Counted from the stretch's first letter, positions 22,768 to 38,599 are shown. The stretch: 64,000 nucleotides of DNA from Maea johnstoni (GCA_963942565.1 OZ012697.1:30667180-30731179); one strand, 5' to 3'. Program-made: numbers and translations. Notes: generated from the letters alone by a model not told the origin.

Positions 22768-22976
22768 TTAACCCTTTAATGCTGGTGGCTAATTTGGCCA
22801 ATACAAAATGATGCAAATAACCTAAAACATGACTGAAACACTGGCACATGACTACTCATCTGAGAGTACTTAGCGAGAGCTATCCAATGAATCCCAACAC
22901 ACCATGGCTTAGGTTTTCAAAAATCTTTGCATCCTTGTGCTTTGGATGAAAGTAGCCTTGGCATTGGAAGGGTTAA
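22768..22976 (-). mobile_element. piggyBac-like MITE family C, best-preserved copy
   Basis: It starts TTAACCCTTTAATGCTGG and ends GCATTGGAAGGGTTAA, so TTAA edges and CCCTT-type inverted ends are clear. Length is 209 bp, non-coding, in the reverse direction relative to 17592. Confidence 0.7.
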
Positions 22977-23120
22977 GCTGTATCATACTAAAGATGTTCT
23001 AGTGTGCCTGTGGAATTAAAAAAAACTACTGAGCTTATGAAACCAATTATTGTGATTCCATAATTGTCACTGGTACCAGGAGTTAGTGATTTTTTCAATA
23101 ACAAAATGCATACCTTAATA

Positions 23121-24434
23121 CAGGTGAACTTGGATATGATGGACCACTATACAACAGATTTTTGCATATGACGGACGATATGCTTGGTCCAGTCCGATAC
23201 ATATCAAGTATTCGTCATATGTATACAACAGATTTTGCATATGACGGACCAAATTTCCTGATCCCATTGGGCCAATTTCATTAAGCCACTTGATACCTGG
23301 TTTAAAGTTGAACCAGGTCACAACTTGAAGATAGACCAGGTCTCAAAGTTAGGCCAATTTCATTAAGAATTTAGTACCTGGTCTAAAGTTGAACCAGGTC
23401 ACTAATATGGGACTAACTTTAGACAAGGGGAGGGGTGGTTTATCTCCTAGTAGGGCCTGGTCTAAATATTTATATGGCTGATATAAAGGCTATTTTTGAG
23501 TATTAAACCGCACTTAGCATATACATAGCCATTTCATGATTATCCTGGTACAATCATAACTAAATCACGTTTTTTTTCAGAAAAGAAAAATCATGCTTGT
23601 AAATTTGCATATATTATGTGATGCAGACGAATCTAACACACATTAATGCTAATAAAGCAGTACAGATGGCTTTTTTCACGTTTCCCCAAAAATGCTTTTT
23701 GTCATAGATATGTCAACAAAAATGTCAGGTACCACTCTCTTTAAAAAATCTCTCAAATAAAAAGAAAAAAATAACAGTTTAGGAGCAAACTAAGTAAAAT
23801 AAATCACTGGCATTTGCACTTTAAAGATATCTTGCTTCTACACTTACATTTTGATATTTATAGATAGTTTGAGTGGTGCTGATACATGTCTTGAATTGCA
23901 GAGTGCAGCATTGGAAGCTTCTGACACATAAGTCAGAATAAATATCAAATCAATTAAAAATGGCAATGGTAAATATTGCATGTATCAACTTTATTTTATT
24001 TTATGTTCCATACTTTTAATTAGCATTTTACATCATAATTTTATACAATACTTAATACATGTATTTTTCATTCCAAAGAAATAATACTCTACACTGGTCA
24101 TCCACCATAGATGCAATAGGCTTCGTTGAGGGAGTGAAGGTTTCTATTCTCTCAACAGGGGGGCCTCTACTCATAGCCTTTGTTATACTGACCACAAGTC
24201 CTTGCCAATGCCCAAAATAGAGCAAAAACCAAGGCCTAGATAGTTGAGACTAGGTTTGGTTGTTACCTGGTACTAACTCATTTGATGAAATTGGACTAGA
24301 GTTAGGCTGGTTTAACTTCTAGACTAGGTAACAGCCGGACCAGGTATCAAAGTTGACACCTAGTCTAAGTTGGGTGGGTTTATCTCACTTTAATGAAATT
24401 GGCCCATTGAGTCTGTCATATCCAAGTTCACCTG
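23121..24434. mobile_element. Tc1/mariner-like non-autonomous element with a nested insertion
   Basis: The ends CAGGTGAACTTGGATATGA and TCATATCCAAGTTCACCTG are perfect inverted repeats flanked by TA. The left arm repeats CATATGACGGAC words as in the 171-bp relative at 8218. A second element (23270-24404) sits inside, so the outer element without it is only about 180 bp. Confidence 0.75.
23270..24404. mobile_element. Element nested in the mariner-like MITE
   Basis: The ends GGCCAATTTCATTAA and TTAATGAAATTGGCC (approximate at the inner bases) are inverted, and the flanks share a 5-bp duplication CATTG (23265-23269 and 24405-24409). Inside, GAACCAGGT/CCTGGT words are repeated near both ends (for example TACCTGGTTTAAAGTTGAAC). 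No long frame is present in 1.1 kb. Confidence 0.65.
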
Positions 24435-24730
24435 TATGTATTTTTGATGAGTTAGTATGGTTTTATTTTCTTTCTTTAAACAATGGCAAAACCGAAAATG
24501 CAATCTCCTCAGGAATAATACAATAGCCACCATTGTGTTATCTAATATACATCAAGGGACCACATTTGTTTGTGTCTGTTCTCTACACTATATCCTAAAC
24601 CAACTTTGAATTACTTGACAATATTCATTTCTACATCTATAATTGGTAAAAATACACAAGTAATAAGTAAAATATGATTACATAATAAGGTACACATTTA
24701 TAATAGTAGCACAAGATATGGAAAACCAAT

Positions 24731-24772
24731 ATACATACATACATACATACATACGCACACACACACACACAC
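24731..24772. repeat. (CATA)n then (CA)n microsatellite
   Basis: ACATACATACATAC runs directly into a CACACACACACAC tract. Confidence 0.9.
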
Positions 24773-26079
24773 ACTAACTTCTTTTCATGAGGAATCATTA
24801 GAATAATGTATGACTTAATTTTGGTTCGCCTTTTATTGGGTTATCATATTGTAAAATAAATGTTGATATGTTTAGTCCAGGCTCATTTAGTACGGAGTCG
24901 AAAAGTGGCAGAAAAAATACTTTTATGACAAAAATGCACCATATGGACCCGAGGACAGGGTCCAAAGGTAAGTGTACAGGACCACAACCATGTGAGTGAT
25001 GGCTAAGAGAAAAAATGCAAAGCACTGTTTAAATCTTATGAAGCTCTGTGCATGTATGCATGAAACTGTCAGCATCCCACATGATTCCAATAAATGTATT
25101 TGAGAGGTTCAAATAACAATCCAATTAAGGTCAATACATCTGAGAAATTTTGATGTTTTTAAAGGTACTGGATTATTCTTAAAACAATGACGGTTATGCG
25201 AAGTACACAAAAAAATCAGCATTCACCAACATCAGGAATTCAACATTAGTGGTTTTGAATCTATATAGTTACATGCGATATGAATGATATTCACAATTAA
25301 AGGTGTGTGACCTTGATTCGACCTTTGAGTGGTCTGAAATATCATTAATGTGATTTAAATACTTAAGGGGTTCTTCATAAATGTTAGGGCATATGTAATT
25401 AGACTTTACAGGAAAACATGAGAAAACTATGCTTACAAATATATTTTAAATGGGCCCCCCTGATTGGCTGGTTATTTCTAAAACGTCAAATGTTTGAAAT
25501 TTAAAAGCAAGATACAGGATGGATCTCATTCTTAAAAGAAAGTCCATGATAAAAACTACCTATAGAATAATTTTGATGCTTCTTGCATTTCACCGCTTGA
25601 CTACCAGAACTATAATTGTAAGATCACTATTACTGAAAAGCAAGACCGACTTTGAATGGAGATAGACATAACGGAAGGAAGTGCAACTTTCAAACTTAAA
25701 TAAATTAGATTATTATTATTTACCGCTCAATACAAACGTTAACAGGTCTGACACCTTCTGACCAATTAGAATTAAAGCAGAGCACCGCAGGTGATAATAT
25801 ACAAATATGACATCCCTGAGGGGTTTCCACCAGGAATAACTTCCCCGAGAGAGGACTGTCGCTCGAGGGCGTAGCCTGAGGGCTACAATCCTCTTGAGGA
25901 TTTCTTTTTGATGACGTTCCAAACTATGTCATATGCATGTAGTTCCGTACCTGATCTGTATGATACAACACATATATCATAGCTTGAATTATAATCCACT
26001 TAAATATGATTTTCACTCTGTGGAATTGAAATGAAATTAATATCAACTAAACCAGATTACTAATGTTTTTAACTTGTAG
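24773..26079. other. Spacer without a recognised gene
   Basis: No convincing exon was found on either strand. A GC-richer patch at 25716-25922 has a 68-codon frame on the minus strand but lacks splice sites and looks like repeat-derived DNA. Confidence 0.4.
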
Positions 26080-26596
26080 ACGTTTGGTCCACTGGATATC
26101 AGTCCTTTTGTACAAGAACTAAATGTGGGTGATGCATTAGAAGGAAGCAATTGAGTTTTACGTTGCGTTCAACAGCTTAGGTCATATCGCGACAAGATAG
26201 AAACCCAGAACTGGGAAGAAATTCCCTACTCTTCACGAATAGTTCCAAGGGGTCTTTCAGTTGCAGAAGGAACAAAGACAGTCCTCCACAACGCCACACA
26301 TTTATATAGCGACCAGGCCAACCCGCTTGGGGATCCAACGGAGACTCGAACCTGCAAACTCACTCTTGGGAGCCAGGCATCGAAACTACTAGGCCACGGC
26401 GGATCCTTCGGGTGATGCATTAGACTTCGCAACCAAGTATGTCAAAACGAAGAGTGACGTATGGCGAGTTCCACTCTTTTGGGTGAATACGTACATGGCG
26501 TGCAAGGATTGGAAACTTCAGATGGTTTGTGACATGAGAGTTTATGTCTGTGTTGCCAGTGAATACCTGAAACGAAAGTACATGTATAAAGTGTAG
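26080..26596 (+). pseudogene. Coding-like terminal exon split by a SINE
   Basis: After a TTTTTAACTTGTAG acceptor, an open frame begins TFGPLDISPFVQELNVGDAL (26080-26141). A SINE with a 15-bp duplication then intervenes, and the same frame resumes at 26425 with FATKYVKTKSDVWRVPLFWV and runs to a TAG at 26594-26596, 77 codons in all without the SINE. Residue composition (several Trp and Cys, Val-rich) looks like real protein. With the SINE in place the frame would end four codons into it (..LEGSN). I do not recognise the family and could not find upstream exons. It could be a dead gene end, or a gene in which this SINE is a polymorphic insertion. Confidence 0.45.
26142..26409 (-). mobile_element. 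tRNA-derived SINE with 15-bp target duplication
   Basis: GGGTGATGCATTAGA flanks both sides (26127-26141 and 26410-26424). On the minus strand the head reads GGATCCGCCGTGGCCTAGTA (A-box-like) followed by a B box GGTTCGAGTC, and GGATCC recurs at the end of the tRNA-like part. Length is 268 bp, with no long A tail. The exact duplication implies a fairly recent insertion, here into coding-like sequence. Confidence 0.8.
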
Positions 26597-26879
26597 ACCT
26601 ACAAACTATTTGTTTCCAATGTACTTTAAAAGTGCAATAGAAACAATACCCATAGCGAATTATTAAATATATCCAAACTTGTGGTGAGAATCATGACATT
26701 TTTCGAATTATATGATAACTAATACTATGGGCTATTGAATATATAATATACCTTATTTTAGAGGTGTATGGAATAGTTCGATGTAAGTGATGAAACTTGT
26801 AAATCACGTGTAGCCAATTATTGACAACTTGCACATATTAAGGAGTTTTTGCCATTGACTGAATCCTACGGGGCGCCGT

Positions 26880-27555
26880 TTGTAACATGCATACTTTTGT
26901 TGACAGAAGCAACTTTTGTCCAACAAAAGTCACTTTTGTCTAACAAAAGTAATTTTGTCTATGACAAAATTAATTTTGTCTACGTCCAAATTACTTTTGT
27001 CAGACAAAAGTTGATTTTGTCAGACAAAAGTTGATTTTGTCAGACAAAAGTAATTTTGTCCATGACAAAATTACTTTTGTCTGACAAAAGTAATTTTGTC
27101 TTGACAAAAATTGCTTCTGTCAACAAAAGTAACTATTGTTAGACAGATTTACTTTTGTCGAGACAAAATTACTTTTGTCGAGACAAAATTACTTTTGTGT
27201 TACACTTGGCGAGTATGGGGCGCCGTTTGTAACATGCATACTTTTGTTGACAGAAGCAACTTTTGTCCAACAAAAGTCACTTTTGTCTTACAAAAGTAAT
27301 TTTGTCTATGACAAAAGTTATTTTGTCTACGACCAAATTACTTTTGTCAGACAAAAGTTGATTTTGTCAGACAAAAGTTGATTTTGTCAGACAAAGGTTA
27401 TTTTGTCAATGACAAAATTACTTTTGTCTGACAAAAGTAATTTTGTCTTGACAGAAATTGCTTCTGTCAACAAAAGTAACTTTTGTTAGACAGAATTACT
27501 TTTGTCGAGACAAAATTACTTTCGTTGAGACAAAATTACTTTTGTGTTACACTTG
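26880..27555. repeat. Palindromic TTTTGTC/GACAAAA array, left units
   Basis: Words of the form ACTTTTGTCNNACAAAAGTA alternate with AATTTTGTCNNGACAAAATT every 20-27 bp. Every word is itself a palindrome, so a single strand could fold into a row of hairpins. Reading frames across it (LLSTEATFVQQKSL-like) reflect the repeat. Confidence 0.8.
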
Positions 27556-28867
27556 GCGAGACCCCTCGCCAAGTGTTACATTCAGAATTCTGTCCTAGTG
27601 CCTTGCTTCGTTAATAGAGGGCCTATAGACTGGTTGAAGCACTCGCCGACTCGGGCACATGCACCATGCACTATCGTTGGGCTGGTACGAACTAATACCG
27701 GCCGAGTGTGTTCTGTAAGTTCCCGGGGGATCACTAAGGTATTTAGGGGGGTGCATACGCTAGTTATCAAAATTTAAAAATACCCCTAAAGCACTGATTT
27801 CTGGCCAGAAAAGCACCCTTATTTAAAAAAACTTTTTCCACTAAAAAAACACCCCTTCTTTTATCAAAACACTGACATTGGATGAACGGGAACACGTATT
27901 TTAACTTTAGATTTAATAATCCTCTGCCTGTTTAGCGGCAGCAGACTCGGAAGTTCAGACATAAACATCGACAATAACAACATCAGATGCATAACTTATT
28001 AAGTAAGGTTCAATATTGTTGAACTACAGATTTGGAAGCCCAGTCACTTCGGGAGTCACTAGGCGTCAGAGCCGCGTAAATGTCGTAAGGGGATTTTCAA
28101 CCCCCATTCTTCGTATCTGGGTACAAAAAAGTACCCTTCTTTTACAAAATCGCAGACATGCGGAGGTCTTAAAAAAGACCCCTTCCTATGCGAAATACGT
28201 AACGCGGGTGCGGCCCCCCTCTATCCCTGAGTGCCCCCGCCGGGTGTTAGTTGCAGTGTGGAATATCACGGATCTCCGTCGGCGAAGATAGAGGTAACAT
28301 CAGAGAAGAACTTTAATTGAACCATTGTTGGTAACTTTAACCCTTCCAATGCTGAGGCCACTTTTGTCGTGATGGGGCCTTTACAAGCTCAAAATACAGG
28401 CAGGAAACGAATATTTTGTAAAAGTCTTCAAAGCATCTCGATCAGGCTGCAGTATCTAGAACGAGATACTGCATCTCGATCGAGCGTTGGAGATGCTGCA
28501 ACTCGTCTATTCGATCATGCACGCCGCCTGACATCGCTGCACGACACTAGAACAAAATTACTTTTGTCGACAGAAGTAATTTTGTCGAGACAGAATTACT
28601 TTTGTCGAAACAGAATTACTTTTGTCGAGACAGAATTACTTTTGTCAACAAAAGTAACTTTTGTTGAACAAAAGTACTTTTGTCGTGACAAAATTTGCTT
28701 TTGTCAACAAAAGTAACTTTTGTAAGACAAAAGTAATTCTGTCTAGACAAAATTACTTTTGTGATACACATGGCATAACCACTCGCCAAATGTCACATTT
28801 TGGACTCCTGTCTCGACAAAATTGCTTCTGTCGACAAAAGTGTGCATGTTACAAATGGCGCCCCATA
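27556..28867. repeat. Right unit, first copy
   Basis: It starts with GGCGAGACCCCTCGCCAAGT. It carries a GC-richer non-repetitive middle, a fragment of MITE family C (TTAACCCTTCCAATGCTGAG), an ATCTCGATC-rich palindromic stretch around 28430-28510, and then a second TTTTGTC array. Confidence 0.7.
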
Positions 28868-30190
28868 GGCGAGACCCCTCGCCAAGTGTTACATTCAGAA
28901 TTCTGTCCTAGTGCCCTGCTTCGTTAATAGAGGGCCTATAGACTGGTTGAAGCACTCGCCCGCCGACTCGGGCACATGCACCATGCACTATCGTTGGGCT
29001 GGTAAGAACTAATACCGGCCGAGTGTGTTCTGTAAGTTCCCGGGGGATCACTAAGGTATTTAGGGGGGTGCATACGCTCGTTATCAAAATTTAAAAATAC
29101 CCCTAAAGCACTGATTTCTGGCCAAAAAGCACCCTTATTTTTAAAAAACGCTGATTTTTTCCACTAAAAAACACCCCTTCTTTTATCAAAACACTGACAT
29201 TGGATGAACGGGAACACGTATTTTAACTTAAGATTTTTTAATCCTCTGCCTGTTTAGCGGCAGTAGACTCGAAAGTTCAGAAATAAACATCGACAATAAC
29301 AACATCAGATGCATAACTTATTAAGTAAGGTTCAATATTGTTGAACTAGAGACTCGGAAGCCCAGTCACTTCGGGAGTCACTAGGCGTCAGAGCGGCTTA
29401 AATTTCGTAAGGGGATTTTCAACCCCCATTCTTCGTATCTGGGTACAAAAAAGTACCCTTCTTTGACAAAGTCGCAGACATGCGGAGGTCTTAAAAAAAA
29501 ACCTTCCTATGCGAAATACGTAACGCGGGTGCGGCCCCCCTCTATCCCTGAATGCCCCCGCCGGGTGTAAGTTGCAGTGTGGAATATCACGGATCTCCGT
29601 CGGCGAAGATAGAGGTAACATCAGAGAAGAACTTTAATTGAACACATTGTTGGTAACTTTAACCCTTCCAATGCTGAGGCCACTTTTGTCGTGATGGGGC
29701 CTTTACAAGCTCAAAATACAGGCAGGAAACGAATGTTATGTAAAAGTCTTCAAAGCATCTCGATCGGGCTGCAGTATCTAGAACGAGATACTGCATCTCG
29801 ATCGAGCGTTGGAGATGCTGCAACTCGTCTATTCGATCATGCACGCCGCCTGCCATCGGTGCACGACACTAGGACAAAATTCCTTTTGTCGACAGAAGTA
29901 ATTCTGTCGAGACAGAATTCCTTTTGTCGAAACAGAATTACTTTTGTCGAGACAGAATTACTTTTGTCAACAAAAGTAACTTTTGTTGAACAAAAGTACA
30001 TTTGTCGTGACAAAATTTGTTTTTGTCAACAAAAGTAACTTTTGTTAGACAAAAGTAATTCTGTCTAGACAAAATTACTTTTGTGATACACATGGCGTAA
30101 CCACTCGCCAAATGTCACATTTTGGACTTCTGTCTAGACAAAATTGCTTCTGTCGACAAAAGTGTGCATGTTACAAACGGCGCCCCATAT
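28868..30190. repeat. Right unit, second copy
   Basis: It is a near-identical tandem copy of 27556-28867, differing by scattered substitutions and a few short indels. It ends with the outer terminal repeat at GGCGCCCCATA. Confidence 0.7.
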
Positions 30191-30447
30191 CCTATGTTGT
30201 ACCGATGAATAGACGTCAACTTTTCTAAAGTCAAACTACCTACTAGTATAAGAAATTTGCCTGACAGCCATTCAAGGATATGCGAGAGGGACATTAATCT
30301 ATTGATAAGAATAAAACAAACATGTGAAATCAGGCCATCTCCCAATGACTTAATTTTGATGACTTATTTTTCGAATGTCACACCCTAGAAATGCATGTGC
30401 AATGGTTTTAGATATGTCTCTACACTATGGTTATTCGAAAAAGTTAC

Positions 30448-34272
<3,825 letters not shown>

Positions 34273-34344
34273 TGTCCTGAAGCCATCCGCACACCTCTAT
34301 GCCAAACGTCTTATGACACCGCATGTGGAAATATTGTTAGCATT

Positions 34345-34390
34345 GTCGCTATGACAATATCAACAAGAAAGTTGTTGTTTATAGCAGATA
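34345..34390 (-). promoter_or_regulatory. TATA-like box upstream of the PAN/discoidin gene
   Basis: On the minus strand GCTATAAAC lies about 105 bp before the ATG at 34272, a suitable place for a TATA box with a start near 34350. This is sequence context only. Confidence 0.3.
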
Positions 34391-34471
34391 AGCCTTAAAG
34401 CGTCATCAAGCTGAGCGGAATAGATCCATTAGGTATTTAAAGCACATTCCAGTTGGCATACAGGTTTATGC

Positions 34472-34645
34472 TTAACCCTTAATCATGCTACTGTTGGCTA
34501 ATTTGGTCAATTCAGTATAAGATGATGAAAAGAAAAACTGAAAATGACACATGGGTACTCATCTGAGAGTTCTCAGAGAGCTATCTAATGGATACCAACA
34601 TGACAGGGTTTAGATGTTTTTCAAAAATCTTTGCGTCCTTATACA
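34472..34645 (-). mobile_element. piggyBac-like MITE family C, truncated copy
   Basis: The left edge TTAACCCTTAATCATGCT is clear. The body contains TACTCATCTGAGAG, AGCTATC and CCAACATGACAGGG. The other end is lost. Confidence 0.55.
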
Positions 34646-34952
34646 GGGTTCTGTTCAAAATGTTGGTTTGGCTTGCGGATTTTAAGCCTGCATACACACG
34701 TCCCGCTAAGTGCCTATATATATGTATATACTAGTAAACATTGTAGATATGAGGGTTGCACTACAATAACCTTTATATAGAATTAGTCGGCATATAAACA
34801 TGCAGGTAAGTGCGTAGTAAAGTACCAGCAGTTTTCTCGCCTTCAATTGATCTCATATCAATTAGGTAGTAAGACGCACCTCGCCTTTTTTTCGATCTTA
34901 GATATGTGGGCTTCCACTTATGCTCTGTACACCATGTTAATATGCCTCTCCA

Positions 34953-35510
34953 TTAAGGCTGTGATGCTGGTGACACACTCAAAATAAGACATCTCCTAGT
35001 TTAGCACTCTTGTCCCCTTTCTAACAATGGTTATCTGATACCTGAGGTCTTGGTGTTTCAACTATAAATTTTCTTTAAACTGGAGTTCCTGCAAGATAGT
35101 ATCTTACAGCATGCAATTTTGGTAGAAATTTTACTTACAAAAGTAGGTCAACATGGTATCCATTGTGACCTATTTTCTTAGGTAAAATTTTCCACCAAAA
35201 TCGAGTGCTGTAAGGTACTATCTTGCAGGAACTCAAAGTTTTCCAGCAAGTTGCCCTAGCCTACTATATATAGCAGACATGCATGGTGTTTACAAATCAA
35301 AGCACCCTTTATTGATCAAGAAAACGTCATTTGAGGTAAAACACTGTAAAATTGAAACTGTGGTCCTATCTAGGTCAGCCCAAGCACCTATTAAAGTTAA
35401 AGAAAACTTATAGTTGAAAGACCAAGACCTCAGGGATTAGATAACCATTGTTAGAAAGGGGACAAGAGCGCTGAACTAGGAGATGTGTGTCACCAGCATC
35501 ACAGCCTTAA
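34953..35510. mobile_element. TTAA-flanked foldback element with nested palindromes
   Basis: It starts TTAAGGCTGTGATGCTGG and ends CCAGCATCACAGCCTTAA. The outer arms extend about 140 bp inward (AACAATGGTTATCT, CCAAGACCTCAGG and complements). An inner inverted pair of about 55 bp (GAGTTCCTGCAAGATAGT, ACTATCTTGCAGGAACTC) lies within. TTAA edges suggest a piggyBac-type target. Confidence 0.65.
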
Positions 35511-37144
35511 ACAAGGCTGACTCTCCCCCGAAATACCGAACGCAAAGAATGCTTTCCTTACATTCTAGAAGGAAATAATAGTACTAATATGGTTAAGATG
35601 GGCTAAGCCAAACATATAATGGGTAACAGGTATCACCCGATTCCATTTCAAGACTAATGTATGATCAGCCAGTTGTTGACGGTGAAGAAAACTGGTTACC
35701 AAAAACATAATACCAATAACTTGTCATCGGCAACTTTCTCACACGACCATTTCCATTCACGCTTTCACTTTTAAATGAGAAGTCTTCCCATACTATACTT
35801 CGTATTGCTTCTTACGTCCAATAGGTGCACTGTGCGCGAAGCCATACATGAATCCTAATTTGCTTATTGTATTTTATGGTGATATTTGTAGGTAAAAATC
35901 ACATAATAACAAGTAGAGCGACATTCGGTCAATTATTTCTCAAAGCATTGCTTAGATTTATACTAGATCTAGTATTTCAAACCATGTGTACGCTTTAGGG
36001 CTATTCCAGAAAGGGGAAGGGGGGTGGGACGGGCGGAACGCGCTCCTAAAAAGTCATTGAGGGTGGTGCTGACGCCGTAAAAATCATAGCGAGTGGGTGT
36101 GTGTCAACAGGAAAAAACTTGGGGGTAAGGTTAGCGATCATCTTGAACTTAACGACCGTAAAGCCTAAAACACACTTGAGCAGCGCAGCACAGCGCAGCG
36201 CAGCAAAATAAGGTTTGGTCATATTACCTCGGACCATTTTAATCCTGATGCGTAACAGAACTGTTCAGAGAATTTTGCAATTCTGGCACTACCAGAATAG
36301 TTCCTTGTGAAAAGATTGAGCGTACAGATATGTAGCTAAGTGCATAGCAAACATTTTATGTGCGTGAGTTACGGTTTTCTCACCTTTAATTGATCCCAGG
36401 TGTTTACCGGTAAGTAAGACTTCTCTTGCCTTTATTCGATGTAAGATACTAGTATGTGGCCTTGCACTGATGCTCTTTAGGCCATCAATATTGTATCAGC
36501 TCGACTGACTCAATGGTACTGGATCTAGTATCATAAAATAAAACACTAGAACTAGTCATATACATGCCTAAAGGTATGTTTATCCACGTCAATAACCTAT
36601 TTATAAATATCTTATGAGGACACATGATCTGATACATATGCAAAAATCATTTTAACCAAGCAAAATTATAAAGAGATTATCTAACTGTCAGTGTTCCTAT
36701 TATTGCATCCTTTTAACATACAAATGCACACTAGTGCATAATAGAAAGTCAAGCGTATTGTACGTGTATTTCCATGATACTGAGATCACAAAGCAATACT
36801 AGTACATATACAAACACGTAGTAAAATGAACACAAACACTACAAACAAATACATGCAAGAAATCAACAGCAATAAAAACCACGAATATGAAATATACATA
36901 AAAGCACAAGTTGAGAATTAACGGTTAACATGTTTAGCTGTCCTAGTAGTTGACTAAACGGGTATATCTGCACGACATACAAGCATAAACGCACGACCGC
37001 ATATCTAAGATCAAATAAAGGCGAGATGTGGCTTAGTGCTCAAACATATGGGATCAATAGAAGGCGAGAAGACTGGCATCTACTAAGAGATGTTTAATAG
37101 ACACTTAGCTGCATGTTTGTATGCCGGCTTTTTCGCTATAACGT

Positions 37145-37148
<4 letters not shown>
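35511..37148. other. Repeat-rich spacer, no gene recognised
   Basis: It contains diverged copies of a block (TCTCGCCTTTATTTGATCTT and variants) also seen near 34850 and 36400, and a CAGCGCAGCGCAGCAAAATA block at 36175-36240 that is the inverse of sequence at 22060-22150. No exon is supported. Confidence 0.4.

Positions 37149-37206
<58 letters not shown>
37149..37206. repeat. (CT)n microsatellite
   Basis: About 58 bp of alternating CT, immediately left of the foldback element. Confidence 0.95.
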
Positions 37207-37210
<4 letters not shown>

Positions 37211-37212
37211 CA

Positions 37213-38599
37213 TACGATGGTGCAAATGTGACGGATAGAATAAAAACTTGCGCAGAGCAGAAAATAAACTTAAACCTGCGATAAAATAAAAACTTGAGCA
37301 GAGCAGAAAATAAACTTAAAAACACGCTAGAATAAAAACTTGCGCAGAGCAGAAAATAAACTTAAACACGCGATAAAATAAAAACTTGAGCAGAGCAGAA
37401 AATAAACTTAAAAACACGCTAGAATAAAAACTTGCGCAGAGCAGAAAATAAACTTAAACACGCGATAAAATAAAAACTTGAGCAGAGCAGAAAATAAACT
37501 TAAACACGCGATAAAATAAAAACTTGCGCAGAGCAGAAAATAAACTTAAACACTCACGCGATAGAATAAAAACTTGCGCAGAGCAGAAAATAAACTTAAA
37601 CACGATGGTAAATTAGACTAGCGCCAGTCTCACAATCACGTCACGGATTAGAGACGGGTATCGCCCCCCATCTTGAATAACCACGTCATTTGTATCCTCA
37701 GTTCCGGGCCCATCATGAATACGTTACAAATCAGAATCTGTATACAAAAAGCACCGTCCATATTAAAGACATGTTGCGTGGCCTATAATAAATACGGTTA
37801 AGTAAGAACATGTATATTTAATGTGATTTCGTAAACAAGGGCCACGCATTTTGGCGGCCGGTTACGATTCATGCCATGTAACTTTTAAGGGCCAAGCAGT
37901 ATATATCTTCATTTATTTATGTTATAGTCTGTCTGACTCGAGTTTGGCAATCACTTTTGCCGCTTTTTTGTGACAAAACGTTCGATTTTTCCATCCAAAC
38001 TTGGTACATATGTTAGGAACACTACTTAATACGAAATCACATTAAATATACATGTTCTTACTTAACCGTATTTATTATAGGCCACGCAACATGTCTTTAA
38101 TATGGACGGTGCTTTTTGTATACAGATTCTGATTTGTAACGTATTCATGATGGGCCCGGAACTGAGGATACAAATGACGTGGTTATTCAAGATGGGGGGC
38201 GATACCCGTCTCTAATCCGTGACGTGATTGTGAGACTGGCGCTAGTCTATTGTACCATCGTGTTTAAGTTTATTTTCTGCTCTGCGCAAGTTTTTATTCT
38301 ATCGCGTGTTTAAGTTTATTATCTGCTCTGCGCAAGTTTTTATTTTATCGCGTGTTTAAGTGTATTTTCTGCTCTGCTCAAGTTTTTATTTTATCGCGTG
38401 TTTAAGTTTATTTTCTGCTCTGCGCAAGTTTTTATTTTATCGTGTGTTTAAGTTTATTTTCTGCTCTGCGCAAGTTTTTATTCAAGCGTGTTTTTAAGTT
38501 TATTTTCTGCTCTGCTCAAGTTTTTATTTTATCGCGTGTTTAAGTTTATTTTCTGTTCTGCGCAAGTTTTTATTCTACCGTCACATTTGCACCATCGTA
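37213..38599. mobile_element. 1.39-kb foldback element with tandem repeats in both arms
   Basis: The ends TACGATGGTGCAAATGTGAC and the exact inverse are flanked by a 6-bp target duplication GTAACA (37207-37212 and 38600-38605). Each arm holds seven to eight copies of a ~44-bp unit (AATAAAAACTTGAGCAGAGC plus AGAAAATAAACTTAAACACG), followed inward by a unique inverted block of about 300 bp. The central loop is short. There is no transposase. Superfamily is undetermined. Confidence 0.85.

Larger units (their letters stand above)
26867..30190. mobile_element. Composite foldback-type element, organisation L-L-R-R
   Basis: The outer ends are TACGGGGCGCCGTTTGTAAC and the inverse of TATGGGGCGCCGTTTGTAAC. 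ATCCTA occurs at both borders and may be the target duplication. The left 343-bp unit is present twice (26867 and 27208) and the right 1.31-kb unit twice (27556-28867 and 28868-30190), each pair nearly identical. At the L/R joint lies a palindrome, GTTACACTTGGCGAG with its complement. Both unit types contain dozens of TTTTGTC..GACAAAA words. No transposase frame is present. Family is unknown. Confidence 0.65.

Noticed and set aside
25716-25922. 68-codon minus-strand frame as the missing discoidin exon
   Set aside because: Its residues do not match the end of an F5/8 C domain and no acceptor in the required phase is present.
26320-26409. Possible true tRNA gene on the minus strand
   Set aside because: A and B boxes are present, but the whole unit is flanked by a 15-bp target duplication and extends well past a tRNA, so it is a SINE.
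26849-27381. Repeated frames reading TEATFVQQKSLLS-like peptides
   Set aside because: They are in-frame readings of the palindromic TTTTGTC array; related frames on shifted phases and copies show no coding constraint.
28369-30038. Two near-identical 115-codon frames (MMGPLQAQNTGRKR..)
   Set aside because: They are the duplicated right unit of the composite element, start inside a MITE fragment and end in the TTTTGTC array.
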